Below, one piece after another: positions 18,159 through 27,072 of a stretch of 64,000 bases of DNA (position 1 is the stretch's first letter; the number at the start of each line of letters is the position of its first letter). The notes beneath the pieces are model-generated. The model was not told where the DNA came from, did not search any database, and saw nothing but the letters and a program-made list of their open reading frames with translations. The position numbers and the translations under genes are program-made. This DNA is from an uncultured Bacteroides sp. (GTDB lineage: Bacteria > Bacteroidota > Bacteroidia > Bacteroidales > Bacteroidaceae), in assembly GCA_949289295.1 (NCBI GenBank), contig CASENM010000027.1, positions 62,001 through 126,000 of the forward strand. Direction: 5' to 3'.

Positions 18159-18190
18159 TTTGTTTTTTTGAAGTTATTTCCCTAATATTG
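18159..18190 (+). promoter_or_regulatory. probable promoter of the effector operon
   Basis: TTTG (18159-18162), 20 bases and TAATATTG (18183-18190, one mismatch to TAnnTTTG) lie about 90 bases before the first gene of the run that ends with cmr6. The rest of the 18074-18281 gap is A+T rich with no gene. Confidence 0.4.
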
Positions 18191-18281
18191 CTGACAAGTA
18201 ATGTGATGGAAGACTGCTTGTGCTTTCAGAAAGAAAAGCAAGAGACGGTTTTCATTTGTTAATGCTTATAAATGAGTTTCT

Positions 18282-18830
18282 ATGCCAGAAAAACACATTC
18301 ATGAACCTTTTTCCGCAAGCTGGAAATGGGCTGTTCCAATACTTGTTGGCCTTCTTTTAATAGGGGGTGGGGTTGTCCTATGCTTTTTCCTGAATCGGCT
18401 GGAAAAGCTGAATGACAGTCATGCCGGTGTCATCATGGCATATTGCTTTGCACTTATGGTTGTGCTGACAGGGATTGTGCTGATTGTGTTGAGACTACTC
18501 AAACTGTTTGCCGACAATCTGGAAAAAGAAAGGCTTGTCATTGCTGAACTTTATGTGGACACACAAAGGCGGCAGATTGCAGAAAACGGGAAAAACATAC
18601 AGGAAGAGATAACCCGGCTCAAAAAAGAACTGGAAGAAGAGCGCAGACGCATTCCGGAAGAAAAATGTAACGGCGCAATGAAAATAGTTGATGAGGAAAA
18701 CGCTGGATTGAAGAAAAGAATCAGTGCCCTGGAGAAATCGTTAGATGAAGAAAAGAAGAAAAACGAATCGCTTGCAGACAAAGTGAAGTTTCTGGAAGAA
18801 ATCAACAAACGTTTGTGTTATAAAATGTAA
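18282..18830 (+). CDS. two-TM protein with long cytoplasmic coiled coil, CRISPR-linked
   Basis: The 182-residue protein has two membrane segments (about residues 17-38 and 49-72) joined by a short loop, then a charged heptad-like coiled coil from about 75 to 178 (EEITRLKKELEEERRR, LKKRISALEKSLDEEKKK). Both ends are probably cytoplasmic. It is the first gene after array 2, seven bases before the NYN gene and on the same strand as cas6-nrn-corA-cmr, so it is likely part of the same operon. I do not recognise the family. A role as membrane anchor or partner of the CorA effector is a guess from position; it may equally be a passenger. Confidence 0.7.
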   Translation: MPEKHIHEPFSASWKWAVPILVGLLLIGGGVVLCFFLNRLEKLNDSHAGVIMAYCFALMVVLTGIVLIVLRLLKLFADNLEKERLVIAELYVDTQRRQIAENGKNIQEEITRLKKELEEERRRIPEEKCNGAMKIVDEENAGLKKRISALEKSLDEEKKKNESLADKVKFLEEINKRLCYKM

Positions 18831-18837
18831 CTGAATT

Positions 18838-19461
18838 ATGCAGAACAATTATAAATCGGTCGGTCTGTTTATCGATGGAGGATATTTCGCCAAAGTGAAT
18901 GAAGCGCTGGATGACAATTTCTCGCGCAATATCAATGTGTCCGCGTTGATGAGTTTTGTACGCGAGCAGATAAGCGGTATGGAACAAGTGGCATTGCGTG
19001 ACGTACAGATTACGGAAAGTCATTATTTCCGCGGACGCTATCGGGTAAACGATGCGAACAGCAAACACCTGCTGTTTGCGGAGAGGAAGTTTGAAGATTC
19101 GCTCATAGAGAACGATGTGATATTCCATTACAAGCATTTGCGTGAGATTCAGAAAGACGGGGAAATCACCGTGGTAGAGAAAGGGGTGGACGTATGGTTT
19201 GCACTTGAAGCCTATGAGCTTTCGCTTATCCGCAAGTTCGACTATGTAGTGCTCATCACCGGAGATGCGGACCATGAGATGTTGGTGAAGAAGCTGAAGG
19301 CGTTGAAGATAAACGTGATTCTGCTGACTTGGGACGTGTCGGACAACCGGACCACTTCTACAGCCAGACTGTTGCGTGATGAGGCTTGCGTCCATATAGA
19401 AATCAGCAGACAGACAGAAACCGACACCACTTTGCTGGACAAATTGTGCCGGAAGGTATGA
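18838..19461 (+). CDS. NYN-domain (LabA/DUF88-like) putative ribonuclease, CRISPR-linked
   Basis: The 207-residue protein fits the NYN/PIN-like nuclease fold: strand and acid in VGLFIDGGYF (D13), helix with EKGVDVWFALEAYEL (D118), and VLITGDADHEMLVKKL (D143, D145). These acids match the metal-binding set of the family, so activity on RNA is plausible. It sits between the membrane coiled-coil gene and cas6, all spaced by under 30 bases. It could trim crRNA, destroy RNA during infection, or act with its membrane neighbour. Standard Cmr systems do not need such a protein, so it is an accessory here. Confidence 0.8.
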   Translation: MQNNYKSVGLFIDGGYFAKVNEALDDNFSRNINVSALMSFVREQISGMEQVALRDVQITESHYFRGRYRVNDANSKHLLFAERKFEDSLIENDVIFHYKHLREIQKDGEITVVEKGVDVWFALEAYELSLIRKFDYVVLITGDADHEMLVKKLKALKINVILLTWDVSDNRTTSTARLLRDEACVHIEISRQTETDTTLLDKLCRKV

Positions 19462-19483
19462 GGTGGAATCAACGGAAAGAATT

Positions 19484-20149
19484 ATGATGGACGGACATAC
19501 TTATCTATGCGTGCATTTCAGAAACCGGATTGCCCCTGCAGAAACCGGATTCCTGCGCGGAGCACTCATCAGCCGTTTTAACGACAATGTGTTGTTCCAT
19601 AATCATGTAGGCGGGAACTACAGATACCGTTATCCTCTGGTGCAATATAAGTCGGTTGGCGGCTGTGCGGCCGTGGTGGGCATTGATGAGGGTGCGGACG
19701 CGTTGAGGCCGCTGTCCGGCAGTTTGGGTCTGGAGTGCCGTTTGGGAAGACGTCCGGTCAGCCTGGAGATACGTTCGGTGGAATCCGGATGGTTTTCCGT
19801 CGGCCTTTCAGATGAGAAGACCAGATATTCCATCAGGAACTGGCTTCCGCTGAATCAGGACAACTATCGGACTTTCCAGTCTGTGCGTCTGCTTTCAGAC
19901 CGGGTGAAGATGCTGGAGAAGATTCTGGTGAGCAATATCCTTTCGTTCTCGAAAGGGATAGGCGTTTATTGGGAGTCAGACATCGTATGTAATCTGCTCG
20001 ACATGCGCATGGGCGCTCCGTTCGCCTATAAAGGCGTGGAGCTGACTTCGGTGGATGCTGTCTTTGAAACGAATGTGTGCGGCCTTCCTTCCTATATCGG
20101 ATTGGGAAAGGGTGCGAGTGTGGGTCATGGAGTGTTGGTTCGTTGCTGA
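19484..20149 (+). CDS. cas6: Cas6-like crRNA endonuclease (Cas6b type)
   Basis: About 221 residues from the ATG at 19484 (a GTG at 19463 is also in frame). The N-terminal half has GFLRGALISRF, then LFHNHVGG and YRYPLVQYKSVGG, a pattern I associate with Cas6b N-terminal domains. The C-terminus has a RAMP glycine-rich loop, GLGKGASVGHG. Cas6 cuts the repeat RNA to release crRNAs with a repeat-derived 5' handle. It is the only candidate processing enzyme in the locus. The histidines in FHNH are possible catalytic residues. It is similar to RAMP proteins generally, so the Cas6 assignment is strong but not certain. Confidence 0.8.
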   Translation: MMDGHTYLCVHFRNRIAPAETGFLRGALISRFNDNVLFHNHVGGNYRYRYPLVQYKSVGGCAAVVGIDEGADALRPLSGSLGLECRLGRRPVSLEIRSVESGWFSVGLSDEKTRYSIRNWLPLNQDNYRTFQSVRLLSDRVKMLEKILVSNILSFSKGIGVYWESDIVCNLLDMRMGAPFAYKGVELTSVDAVFETNVCGLPSYIGLGKGASVGHGVLVRC

Positions 20150-20155
20150 AAAGAG

Positions 20156-20923
20156 ATGGAAAGGAAAAAAATTTTTTTGCTTGGTGGACATGATTTGGAA
20201 ATGGATACCATCAGGGCTGTCTTGGAAAAAAGGAAAATACCTTATGCCGATGCGGGCCTGAAGTGGTCAGACGCTCGTTTAAGTCATTATGCTGATGAAT
20301 TAGAACGGTATGGCGATTCGTCTTTATGGACAATTTATGGAATAGAATTGGCGGAAGATGTGACGGCTCCGGGAAATTATGTCCGCATAGACCATCATAA
20401 CATGAATCGGCCTGTGCCTTCTTCACTGGAGCAGGTGGCGGAAATTCTGAATGAACCCATGAGCCGTTATATGTGTCTGGTAGCGGCCAATGATGCCGCT
20501 TATATTCCAGGACTCCAGGCGGAAGGCGCTACTGCCGGCGAAATTGAATCAGTCCGGCGGGCCGACAGACAAGCTCAGGGAGTTTCATATGCCGACGAGC
20601 GGCTGGCTGAAAAGGTTATCGCAGAGAATCTTCAGAAAGAAGGTACGATGCTGATTATATATGCTGCAAAAATCCTTCATTTTTCGCCGATCTGTGACCG
20701 TCTGTATCCTTATGACAGGTTATTGATCTACACAGACAGCGAGGCCGTTTATTATGGAGCAGGAATCCCGCTGTTGGCTGAATATTACAGGCCGTTTGTC
20801 AGGGCGGGCCGGATGTATTATGGAGGAGGCGAGAACGGATATTTCGGAATTGCGGCGGGTGCTTTTACAAAGAATGAAATCAAGGAACTGGTTGGACAAA
20901 TAAAAGACATCACATCATCATGA
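20156..20923 (+). CDS. nrn: DHH-type phosphodiesterase, probable SAM-AMP-degrading NrN
   Basis: The 255-residue protein has a motif-I-like G-G-H12-D-L-E-M-D17 and a D79-H-H-N82 motif, features of DHH phosphoesterases (nanoRNase type). It overlaps corA by four bases (ATGA). In the B. fragilis type III-B system a DHH/DHHA1 enzyme called NrN is encoded with CorA and hydrolyses SAM-AMP, ending the signal. The same context predicts that role here. The protein is short and divergent, so loss of activity or another substrate (short oligoRNA) cannot be excluded. Confidence 0.7.
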   Translation: MERKKIFLLGGHDLEMDTIRAVLEKRKIPYADAGLKWSDARLSHYADELERYGDSSLWTIYGIELAEDVTAPGNYVRIDHHNMNRPVPSSLEQVAEILNEPMSRYMCLVAANDAAYIPGLQAEGATAGEIESVRRADRQAQGVSYADERLAEKVIAENLQKEGTMLIIYAAKILHFSPICDRLYPYDRLLIYTDSEAVYYGAGIPLLAEYYRPFVRAGRMYYGGGENGYFGIAAGAFTKNEIKELVGQIKDITSS

Positions 20924-22395
20924 CATATAGTTATCATATATTTTATTTCCCTTTCAAATGGGAGATAAAAGGGACAGGCCAGAAAGTCTTTTCAGAGCAG
21001 ATCAGCCTGAAAAAGATTCATTGCCGGGAATATTCGGAATGGGAACACATACAATCTCCCGATTCCGGGGAGGAGCAGGACTTGTATAATGAAAAGAACT
21101 ATTATTACAAGTTTGTTCATAATATATTGTACGATGAAGAAAAACATACATTGGATCTTATACGTCATTTTGAACGTAAGGAGCCCAAAGTGTCTGACAA
21201 TCTCCGTTACCTCATAAAAATAAGAGACCGGATGACGCCCTATTCGCTTGCGATCGATGCGATAAATGTCAATCTCTATGCGACAGGTGTGGGGTTTCTG
21301 TCGTTCTATCTGAAAAATGACGATGAAAGCCAGAGCCGACCGGAGGACATCCTTTCCATCAATCAATATGGCCGCAGGATTTTGCCGCCGTTTTATGCCG
21401 ATATCACGTACAGGAACGAAACGAGTGAGTATCTGGCTATAGAAGGACTGCATACCGGCAGGACATATAAAGAGGATTTTCAGGGATATACCCCCGAGGA
21501 TGTATGGAAGCCGGCTTCCTTTGTCGTAGACTTGCTGGAGGAACTTTCGGATAACATTTCGGTAGAGCCGATTATTGATGACCGGCTATTTGTCATTTCG
21601 TGGTATAAGAACGACGGTTTGACGAAGATTTTTACGGAGGAGCCTTTGGCCTATTGTGATGCAGACAATGATTTTTCATCGTTCTGGTATAAGTTTGTAT
21701 TTATAGACAACAAAAGTGGAGAAACCTGCCAGAATGATGAAATGAAAGAGCGGTTGCTGAGAAAACATACTTATACCCGGTGGCAAAAATGGTCTTCCTT
21801 ATATGGCGTGAGCCGATATTCACTGGTATATCTGACTAATTCCGGTGCTCCCGAATATCTGGCTGTCTATTTCCGGACTATCTATGCGCGGATGGCAGAA
21901 CTTGTGCTTGTGCAACGTGCGTCCATGCTTCGTTTTTCAGGTGAAGTGACCAAAGTCAGCAACTTGTCGAACCAGAATGTAGATGTGATTTCGGTCCGGA
22001 TAAGCTCATTGTATAAAGAATACATACGTTTCATCAATCAGATTTACTTCAGGGAAGTGACAGCCCAGGATCAGGGCATTGAGTTGTACAGTATGCTGCA
22101 GTCCTGCCTGAAAATGGAAGAATATATTAAGGATCTGGACAATGAAATCGGTGAGTTGCATACGTATGTATCGCTGAAAGAAGAGCGTAGCCGCAGCCGG
22201 AAAGCGAGCGTGCTTAATGATATTGCGACTTTGTTTTTGCCGATGACCGTAATAACTGGCTTTTTCGGGATGAACAAGTTGTGCGAAGTCTTCAGCCTGA
22301 GCGAAGACAACGGTCTGGTAGTGAAACTGATTTTCCTGTTGGCGGGCACGTTGTTGGCATTGCTCGTGATCTTCAGAAGAAACAGAAAGCTGTAA
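20920..22395 (+). CDS. corA: CorA-like membrane effector of type III CRISPR
   Basis: The 491-residue protein has a long soluble N-terminal domain (to about residue 330), a helical stalk (about 330-430) and two C-terminal TM helices (about 433-451 and 466-484). The first ends in the CorA signature G450-M451-N452 within TGFFGMNKL. CorA forms pentameric Mg2+ channels; the CRISPR-linked members are effectors gated by SAM-AMP made by Cas10 and act at the inner membrane. The N-terminal region is much larger than in housekeeping CorA and is the likely messenger sensor. Start overlaps the DHH gene; cmr1 follows after 37 bases. Confidence 0.88.
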   Translation: MTYSYHIFYFPFKWEIKGTGQKVFSEQISLKKIHCREYSEWEHIQSPDSGEEQDLYNEKNYYYKFVHNILYDEEKHTLDLIRHFERKEPKVSDNLRYLIKIRDRMTPYSLAIDAINVNLYATGVGFLSFYLKNDDESQSRPEDILSINQYGRRILPPFYADITYRNETSEYLAIEGLHTGRTYKEDFQGYTPEDVWKPASFVVDLLEELSDNISVEPIIDDRLFVISWYKNDGLTKIFTEEPLAYCDADNDFSSFWYKFVFIDNKSGETCQNDEMKERLLRKHTYTRWQKWSSLYGVSRYSLVYLTNSGAPEYLAVYFRTIYARMAELVLVQRASMLRFSGEVTKVSNLSNQNVDVISVRISSLYKEYIRFINQIYFREVTAQDQGIELYSMLQSCLKMEEYIKDLDNEIGELHTYVSLKEERSRSRKASVLNDIATLFLPMTVITGFFGMNKLCEVFSLSEDNGLVVKLIFLLAGTLLALLVIFRRNRKL

Positions 22396-22432
22396 ATGTT
22401 GTATAAAGTAAATCTTAAAAACTCTAATTGTC

Positions 22433-23707
22433 ATGAAAACATTAACATTGAAGTTAAGGCAGCATACGCCACTGATACATTTCCAGCATTATCAGGATAA
22501 TGCCACATTGCGTGCTTCGGAAGTGAAACCGTTGCTGGACAGGTTCATATTGAACACCCTGGGTAACGGCAATTATGAAGCAGGCAGGCAGGTGGCAAAT
22601 GAAAGAGACTGGCTGGTCAGCTCGGATTACGGAGCGTTGAATTATCGTTTGAGGATATCGACTGAAAAGGGGAAAAAAGTACCTGTTTATAATATCAACA
22701 AATTGAAAGATGATGCAAGAAAAGGGAAAAAGCTTTTGCCTTATCCTCTCTATTTTGGAAACATGAGCGCAGACTATAACAATCCGGAAGAATTCAGACG
22801 CTTTTCATTTCCCGATATAGTTTATCTTAAGTTCTATTTCAGTCCGTTGTCAGACGGGAACGGGAGAAGGACGTTGTATGAATACTTGGCAGACAGTGAT
22901 TTGCTGTCCCGTTTCTTTATGCGTACTAATTTCGGGACAAGGGCATCCAAAGGATTCGGTTCATTTTATGTTTCAGACGATGATGACCTGTATGTTTCTC
23001 CGGACGAGATTCATTCCGGGTATTCGTTTGTCGTCAATCTGAAGAAATGGCCTTTCAGGAATTTGAGGGTCAATGGCACGGAAGAATATGAAAAACTGTT
23101 CAAGACGATAGAGATTTTTTATAAGTCATTGAGAAGTGGAATCAATGAACTGAAAGGAAAAGATGAGCATGTGTTCTGTTTTAAATCGTTGGCTTATAAA
23201 TACTGTACAGAAAGGCTGGAGAGGAAATGGGATAAACGTGCCATATTGGAAGCTTTTTACGGTGAAGACAACAGATGGGATGTTCAGGCCTGTGACATAA
23301 AAGATATGTTTGGCTTTTCGACGGACGAACAATGGAAAAAACAGGGAGATAAATTGGAAAAACGGATCAATGGCCGGGGAAACAATCAAGTCCCCACGCG
23401 TATGCAGTCTCCTCTTTTGTTTAAGCCAATATATAAGAACAGGGATGAATGTGCAGTATATCTGATATTTAAGGAGAATGAAGTGAAACTGGACGAGTTT
23501 ATTCAGTCTGGAAATGTGAAGGTGAAGAGCAGACTGCGTGGAAAATCTGTTCTTATAGATTTTCCAGAGAGTTTTAGTCTCACTGATTTTTTTAATTACA
23601 TACTTGATTCTTTGGAATTGGACACTTATGTGGAACAGGAATTCCAGAATCATCTGTACTTCAAGATATTGGATAATATATTTGGACAACTGAAAAAACA
23701 AAATTAG
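22433..23707 (+). CDS. cmr1: type III-B RAMP protein Cmr1
   Basis: The 424-residue protein starts with the Cmr1 pattern LTLKLRQHTPLIHFQ...LRASEVKPLLDRFIL and has a RAMP Gly-rich loop, NFGTRASKGFGSF, near residues 164-176. Cmr1 caps the 3' end of the crRNA in the Cmr complex. A second region (about 220-424) is less conserved. It is followed by cas10 after four bases. Overall length is normal for the family. Confidence 0.85.
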   Translation: MKTLTLKLRQHTPLIHFQHYQDNATLRASEVKPLLDRFILNTLGNGNYEAGRQVANERDWLVSSDYGALNYRLRISTEKGKKVPVYNINKLKDDARKGKKLLPYPLYFGNMSADYNNPEEFRRFSFPDIVYLKFYFSPLSDGNGRRTLYEYLADSDLLSRFFMRTNFGTRASKGFGSFYVSDDDDLYVSPDEIHSGYSFVVNLKKWPFRNLRVNGTEEYEKLFKTIEIFYKSLRSGINELKGKDEHVFCFKSLAYKYCTERLERKWDKRAILEAFYGEDNRWDVQACDIKDMFGFSTDEQWKKQGDKLEKRINGRGNNQVPTRMQSPLLFKPIYKNRDECAVYLIFKENEVKLDEFIQSGNVKVKSRLRGKSVLIDFPESFSLTDFFNYILDSLELDTYVEQEFQNHLYFKILDNIFGQLKKQN

Positions 23708-23711
23708 TTTT

Positions 23712-25184
23712 ATGGCACATTATATAGCAATAAATATAGGCCCTATTGCCTCCACTTTGTCGATGGCCAGGAAGCCGCGTGAGTTCTGGCAGGCAAGTTA
23801 TTTGTTTTCTTATTTGATGAAATGTCTGATAGAAAGCATTTCAGGCCGGGAAAACCTGAAATTGATATCTCCTGTAGTGGCTGATGAAGAAATAGGTGTC
23901 GGACTGTATCCTGACAGAGCCTTCTTTAAGTCAGAAAAGCCTGTGGTGATTGGTTCTTTGATAGATGAGGGTCTGGACAACTTTGCCCATTCTGTAGGCG
24001 ACTGTCATGATGATTCTCAAAGGATATGTTGGGAAAACCTTGTAAGAGATTATTTCAATGTGATGGCCGTATCTGTCGAGACAGATTCGGAAAAGGAGGC
24101 GGTCAGTCGGCTGAATGAGAAATTGAATTTTCTGGAACTGTCGGAAAAGGCTCCCGCTTCGGGTTCGTCTGAACAGATACTGAGCTTGCTTCAAAAGAAA
24201 TTTGATTCCCCTTTGTTTAAGATTGCATTTGGCAACAAGCGTTTTGAAATCGAGACATTGGAGGGGATAGCGGAGTATGAGTTGAAAAAATGGCCTTCCA
24301 CCAAACGCAAATCATACCACGACTATATCTGTATCGTACAAGCTGACGGAGACAATATGGGGAAAATAGTTTCGAATCTCCCTGATGGAGAATTGTCGGA
24401 GATTTCCCGTGCGTTGTCTGAGTTCGGGAAAAAGGCTTGCGATGCGATTGAGCAATTCGGCGGAATGCCGGTGTATGCGGGAGGTGATGATTTGTTGTTC
24501 ATTGCCCCTGTATGGGGCGGTGACATGCAGCCTCAGTCGATTTTCAGTTTGCTGGCCCGGCTTGACAAGGCGTATGAGGCGGTATCCGGGAAGGTCAACC
24601 GTTTGGCATTGAAGGACGAGGATGGCAAAGCCATTTCTACTTCCATGTCTTATGGATTGTCTGTCACCTACTGCAAATATCCTCTTTATGAAGCATGGAA
24701 AATAGCCGGTGAACAATTGTTCGGAAGAGCCAAAAAGAACTGGAAAAACAAGAACTCAATAGCATGGAAGCTGCAGAAGCATTCAGGAACCGTCTATGAG
24801 GGTGATTTCAGCAAAACTGACACCAGATTGTGCGAGGCTTTTTATGCCATGATTCATCTGTTCGTTTCAGACAACATCGTGTCGGCAGTATCGCATAAGA
24901 TACGTTCCAATGAGAACTTGGTGTCTTTGTTTGAAACTTTGCCGGCTGATCTGCTTAAAATCAGACTGAATGCTTTTTTTGAGAAGGTAGTTGACATTGA
25001 GGATAAGGATACGGTTTCGGTGGAATATTTGCGGCGGGTATATGAACTGATGCTTCAGCTGTATGAAACATTGCCTCAGAAGAATAATCGTGACCGGTCA
25101 AGGACGCTTACTTCTGAGCTGGTATCCTGTGTGTATGGTATGTTGCGTATGGCTAAATTCATAAATGGAGAGGAGGACAAATGA
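23712..25184 (+). CDS. cas10: Cas10/Cmr2 without HD domain, signalling synthase
   Basis: The 490-residue protein carries the two Palm motifs of Cas10: D212-G-D-N-M-G-K and the cyclase motif G257-G258-D259-D260 (YAGGDDLLF). Zinc-finger cysteines are not obvious. It begins directly with the first Palm region (MAHYIAINIGPIAS), leaving no room for the N-terminal HD nuclease of full-length Cmr2 (usually 800-900 residues), so it should lack target-activated DNase activity. With CorA and NrN next to it, it is predicted to join ATP and SAM into SAM-AMP rather than make cyclic oligoadenylate. The messenger identity is inferred from context. Confidence 0.93.
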   Translation: MAHYIAINIGPIASTLSMARKPREFWQASYLFSYLMKCLIESISGRENLKLISPVVADEEIGVGLYPDRAFFKSEKPVVIGSLIDEGLDNFAHSVGDCHDDSQRICWENLVRDYFNVMAVSVETDSEKEAVSRLNEKLNFLELSEKAPASGSSEQILSLLQKKFDSPLFKIAFGNKRFEIETLEGIAEYELKKWPSTKRKSYHDYICIVQADGDNMGKIVSNLPDGELSEISRALSEFGKKACDAIEQFGGMPVYAGGDDLLFIAPVWGGDMQPQSIFSLLARLDKAYEAVSGKVNRLALKDEDGKAISTSMSYGLSVTYCKYPLYEAWKIAGEQLFGRAKKNWKNKNSIAWKLQKHSGTVYEGDFSKTDTRLCEAFYAMIHLFVSDNIVSAVSHKIRSNENLVSLFETLPADLLKIRLNAFFEKVVDIEDKDTVSVEYLRRVYELMLQLYETLPQKNNRDRSRTLTSELVSCVYGMLRMAKFINGEEDK

Positions 25185-25185
25185 T

Positions 25186-26313
25186 ATGAGTAAATATAAG
25201 GTGACATTGACCCCGTTGGGCAAATATTTCTTTGGCGGTGATATGACATTCAGAGTAGAGGGAAAAAATGATTATAATGAACAGTTTGGAAGCTATATCA
25301 TTCATTCCAGCCGTTTTCCTCAGCAGACATCTTTGTTAGGCATGTTGCGTTACTTGATATTGTCCAACAGTGATGCTTTTGATGCGGATGCCCGGAAAAT
25401 TATATCAGCCGAGAAAGCCGGAGAACTTATCGGCAGCACAGGTTTTCAGGTTACAGATGACTATAGCGAAAACGATTTTCGTTCGATAAAGAGATTGTCT
25501 CCCTGTTTCTTGGAAGAAACGGATGAAGATGGCAGTAGATGCTTGTTGTGTGCTCCCAAAGATTTTGGACTGGAAGTGGGTTTTGATGATTCTTGCTGTT
25601 ATTTGAACGGAAGGTATGTATCGGTGCCTCGCATTGCAGGGTATAATCCTAAAGAATGGAGAGAGCCTGTATATTTAAGTGAAAAGGAAAACAGGGCGGA
25701 TTCGGAAATATTTGTCGAGGACAGCCGGATAGGTATCACCAAAAATTATTCAGGTGTGACCCGAAAAGATGATGATGCTTTTTACAAGCAGATTAGTTAT
25801 CGGTTAGGGAAAGGGAAGCATGAGGGGAAAATCCATTTTGCTTTTTATGTAGAAACGGATGATTCAACGGAACTTTCACGCAAGCCGTATAATAAGTCTG
25901 TCGTTCACTTAGGCGGTGACGATTCGAAATTTCTGTTGGAGGCCGTAGCTTGTGAGGTGGATTTTGAAGCTTTGCCTGTGAAATTCGGTGCAAGTTATAC
26001 TTCCTTCTGTTCTTTTACGAGTGAATGTAAGGTGGTGCTGCTTTCCGACAGTTATCTATTATCCTCTGAGGCAAATGACACTGTTTTCTCCATAACAGGA
26101 ATACAGCCGTTCCGGTTTATACGGACGAATGTCGATGCAAAAGATTATTCAGTATTTTCCCGCGAAACCAAACGGAGCGAGAAATATTATCTTTATGAGA
26201 AAGGAAGTGTGTTTTATTGTAGCAAGGAGCAGGCTGAGCATTTGGTGAAAGCGCTTGACAAGCCTTGTTTCCGTCAAATAGGATATAATTATTGTCAGCT
26301 TTTTACTTTGTGA
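25186..26313 (+). CDS. cmr3: type III-B RAMP protein Cmr3
   Basis: The start at 25186 (MSKYKVTLTPLGKYFFGGD) lies two bases after the cas10 stop. The protein has 375 residues and the Cmr3 pattern PLGKYFFGGDMTF...FPQQTSLLGMLRYLIL. Cmr3 with Cas10 binds the 5' handle of the crRNA at the foot of the complex. A longer frame starting at 25165 overlaps cas10 and is not needed. Confidence 0.85.
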   Translation: MSKYKVTLTPLGKYFFGGDMTFRVEGKNDYNEQFGSYIIHSSRFPQQTSLLGMLRYLILSNSDAFDADARKIISAEKAGELIGSTGFQVTDDYSENDFRSIKRLSPCFLEETDEDGSRCLLCAPKDFGLEVGFDDSCCYLNGRYVSVPRIAGYNPKEWREPVYLSEKENRADSEIFVEDSRIGITKNYSGVTRKDDDAFYKQISYRLGKGKHEGKIHFAFYVETDDSTELSRKPYNKSVVHLGGDDSKFLLEAVACEVDFEALPVKFGASYTSFCSFTSECKVVLLSDSYLLSSEANDTVFSITGIQPFRFIRTNVDAKDYSVFSRETKRSEKYYLYEKGSVFYCSKEQAEHLVKALDKPCFRQIGYNYCQLFTL

Positions 26314-26357
26314 TCTGTTTGTAAGAATAGGGATATTAATCATTAAATTTTTGATAT

Positions 26358-27071
26358 ATGGACTATAAAAGTGCATGGCTTATAATCGCAAAAGCCAATC
26401 TTCATGTGGGAAATGAAAATGTGGCCAATTATGGTTTGATAGATAAGGCTGTCCAACGTGACGCTATAACGAATTTACCTTGCATTAATTCCAGCTCGCT
26501 GAAAGGGGCCTTGAACGAATATGCTACTGTATGTCTGAGTAAAAGTCTGACTGCAGACCAGCGCGTTTCCATTTTTGGGGTGGATAAAGGAGATAAGAAC
26601 AAGTCGACTCAAAAAGGGAATACAAGCTTTTTTGATGCCGAAATTTTAGCTTTGCCACGTCCGAGTGAAACCAATCTATATGAATTGGCTTCTTGTGACG
26701 CTGTCTTGGAACGCTTCTGTTCTCGCCTGAACACTTTTGGTCTGAATCTGACGGTTGAAGAATTGAAGGATATAATGGCACAGCATTGCGGCAGGAATGT
26801 TTCTGTCTATGTGGCTGAAGATTTCCATCGGTTTTGTGATGATCTGGAATTGCCTATAATTGCCCGGAACTGTCTGGAAAATGGTGAGAGTAAAAATCTG
26901 TGGTACGAACAGGTGCTTCCGCGTGAAACGGTATTCGGTACGTTGATGCTGGCAAAGAATGATGATTTGGCAAAAGTACTCGACGGGAAAATAGTGCAGA
27001 TAGGCGCTAATGCTACTATTGGATATGGATTTTGTAAGTTAGTGAAAATCGCAAATAACGAGGAGGAGTGA
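26358..27071 (+). CDS. cmr4: type III-B backbone RAMP and target RNase Cmr4
   Basis: The 237-residue protein matches Cmr4: an N-terminal strand, GLIDKAVQRDAITNLPCINSSSLKGAL (given in parts: D29 in GLIDKAV, then LPCINSSSLKGAL) and a C-terminal GANATIGYGFC loop. Several Cmr4 copies form the filament along the crRNA and cut target RNA every six bases with a conserved Asp, here probably D29. It is preceded by a 44-base gap and followed one base later by cmr5. Somewhat shorter than many homologues (about 280-300). Confidence 0.88.
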   Translation: MDYKSAWLIIAKANLHVGNENVANYGLIDKAVQRDAITNLPCINSSSLKGALNEYATVCLSKSLTADQRVSIFGVDKGDKNKSTQKGNTSFFDAEILALPRPSETNLYELASCDAVLERFCSRLNTFGLNLTVEELKDIMAQHCGRNVSVYVAEDFHRFCDDLELPIIARNCLENGESKNLWYEQVLPRETVFGTLMLAKNDDLAKVLDGKIVQIGANATIGYGFCKLVKIANNEEE

Positions 27072-27072
27072 T

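Noticed and set aside
18282-19461. Coiled-coil membrane protein and NYN protein as a toxin-antitoxin pair
   Set aside because: The sizes, the large membrane domain and the tight link to cas6 do not fit a standard toxin-antitoxin module; listed instead as accessory CRISPR genes.
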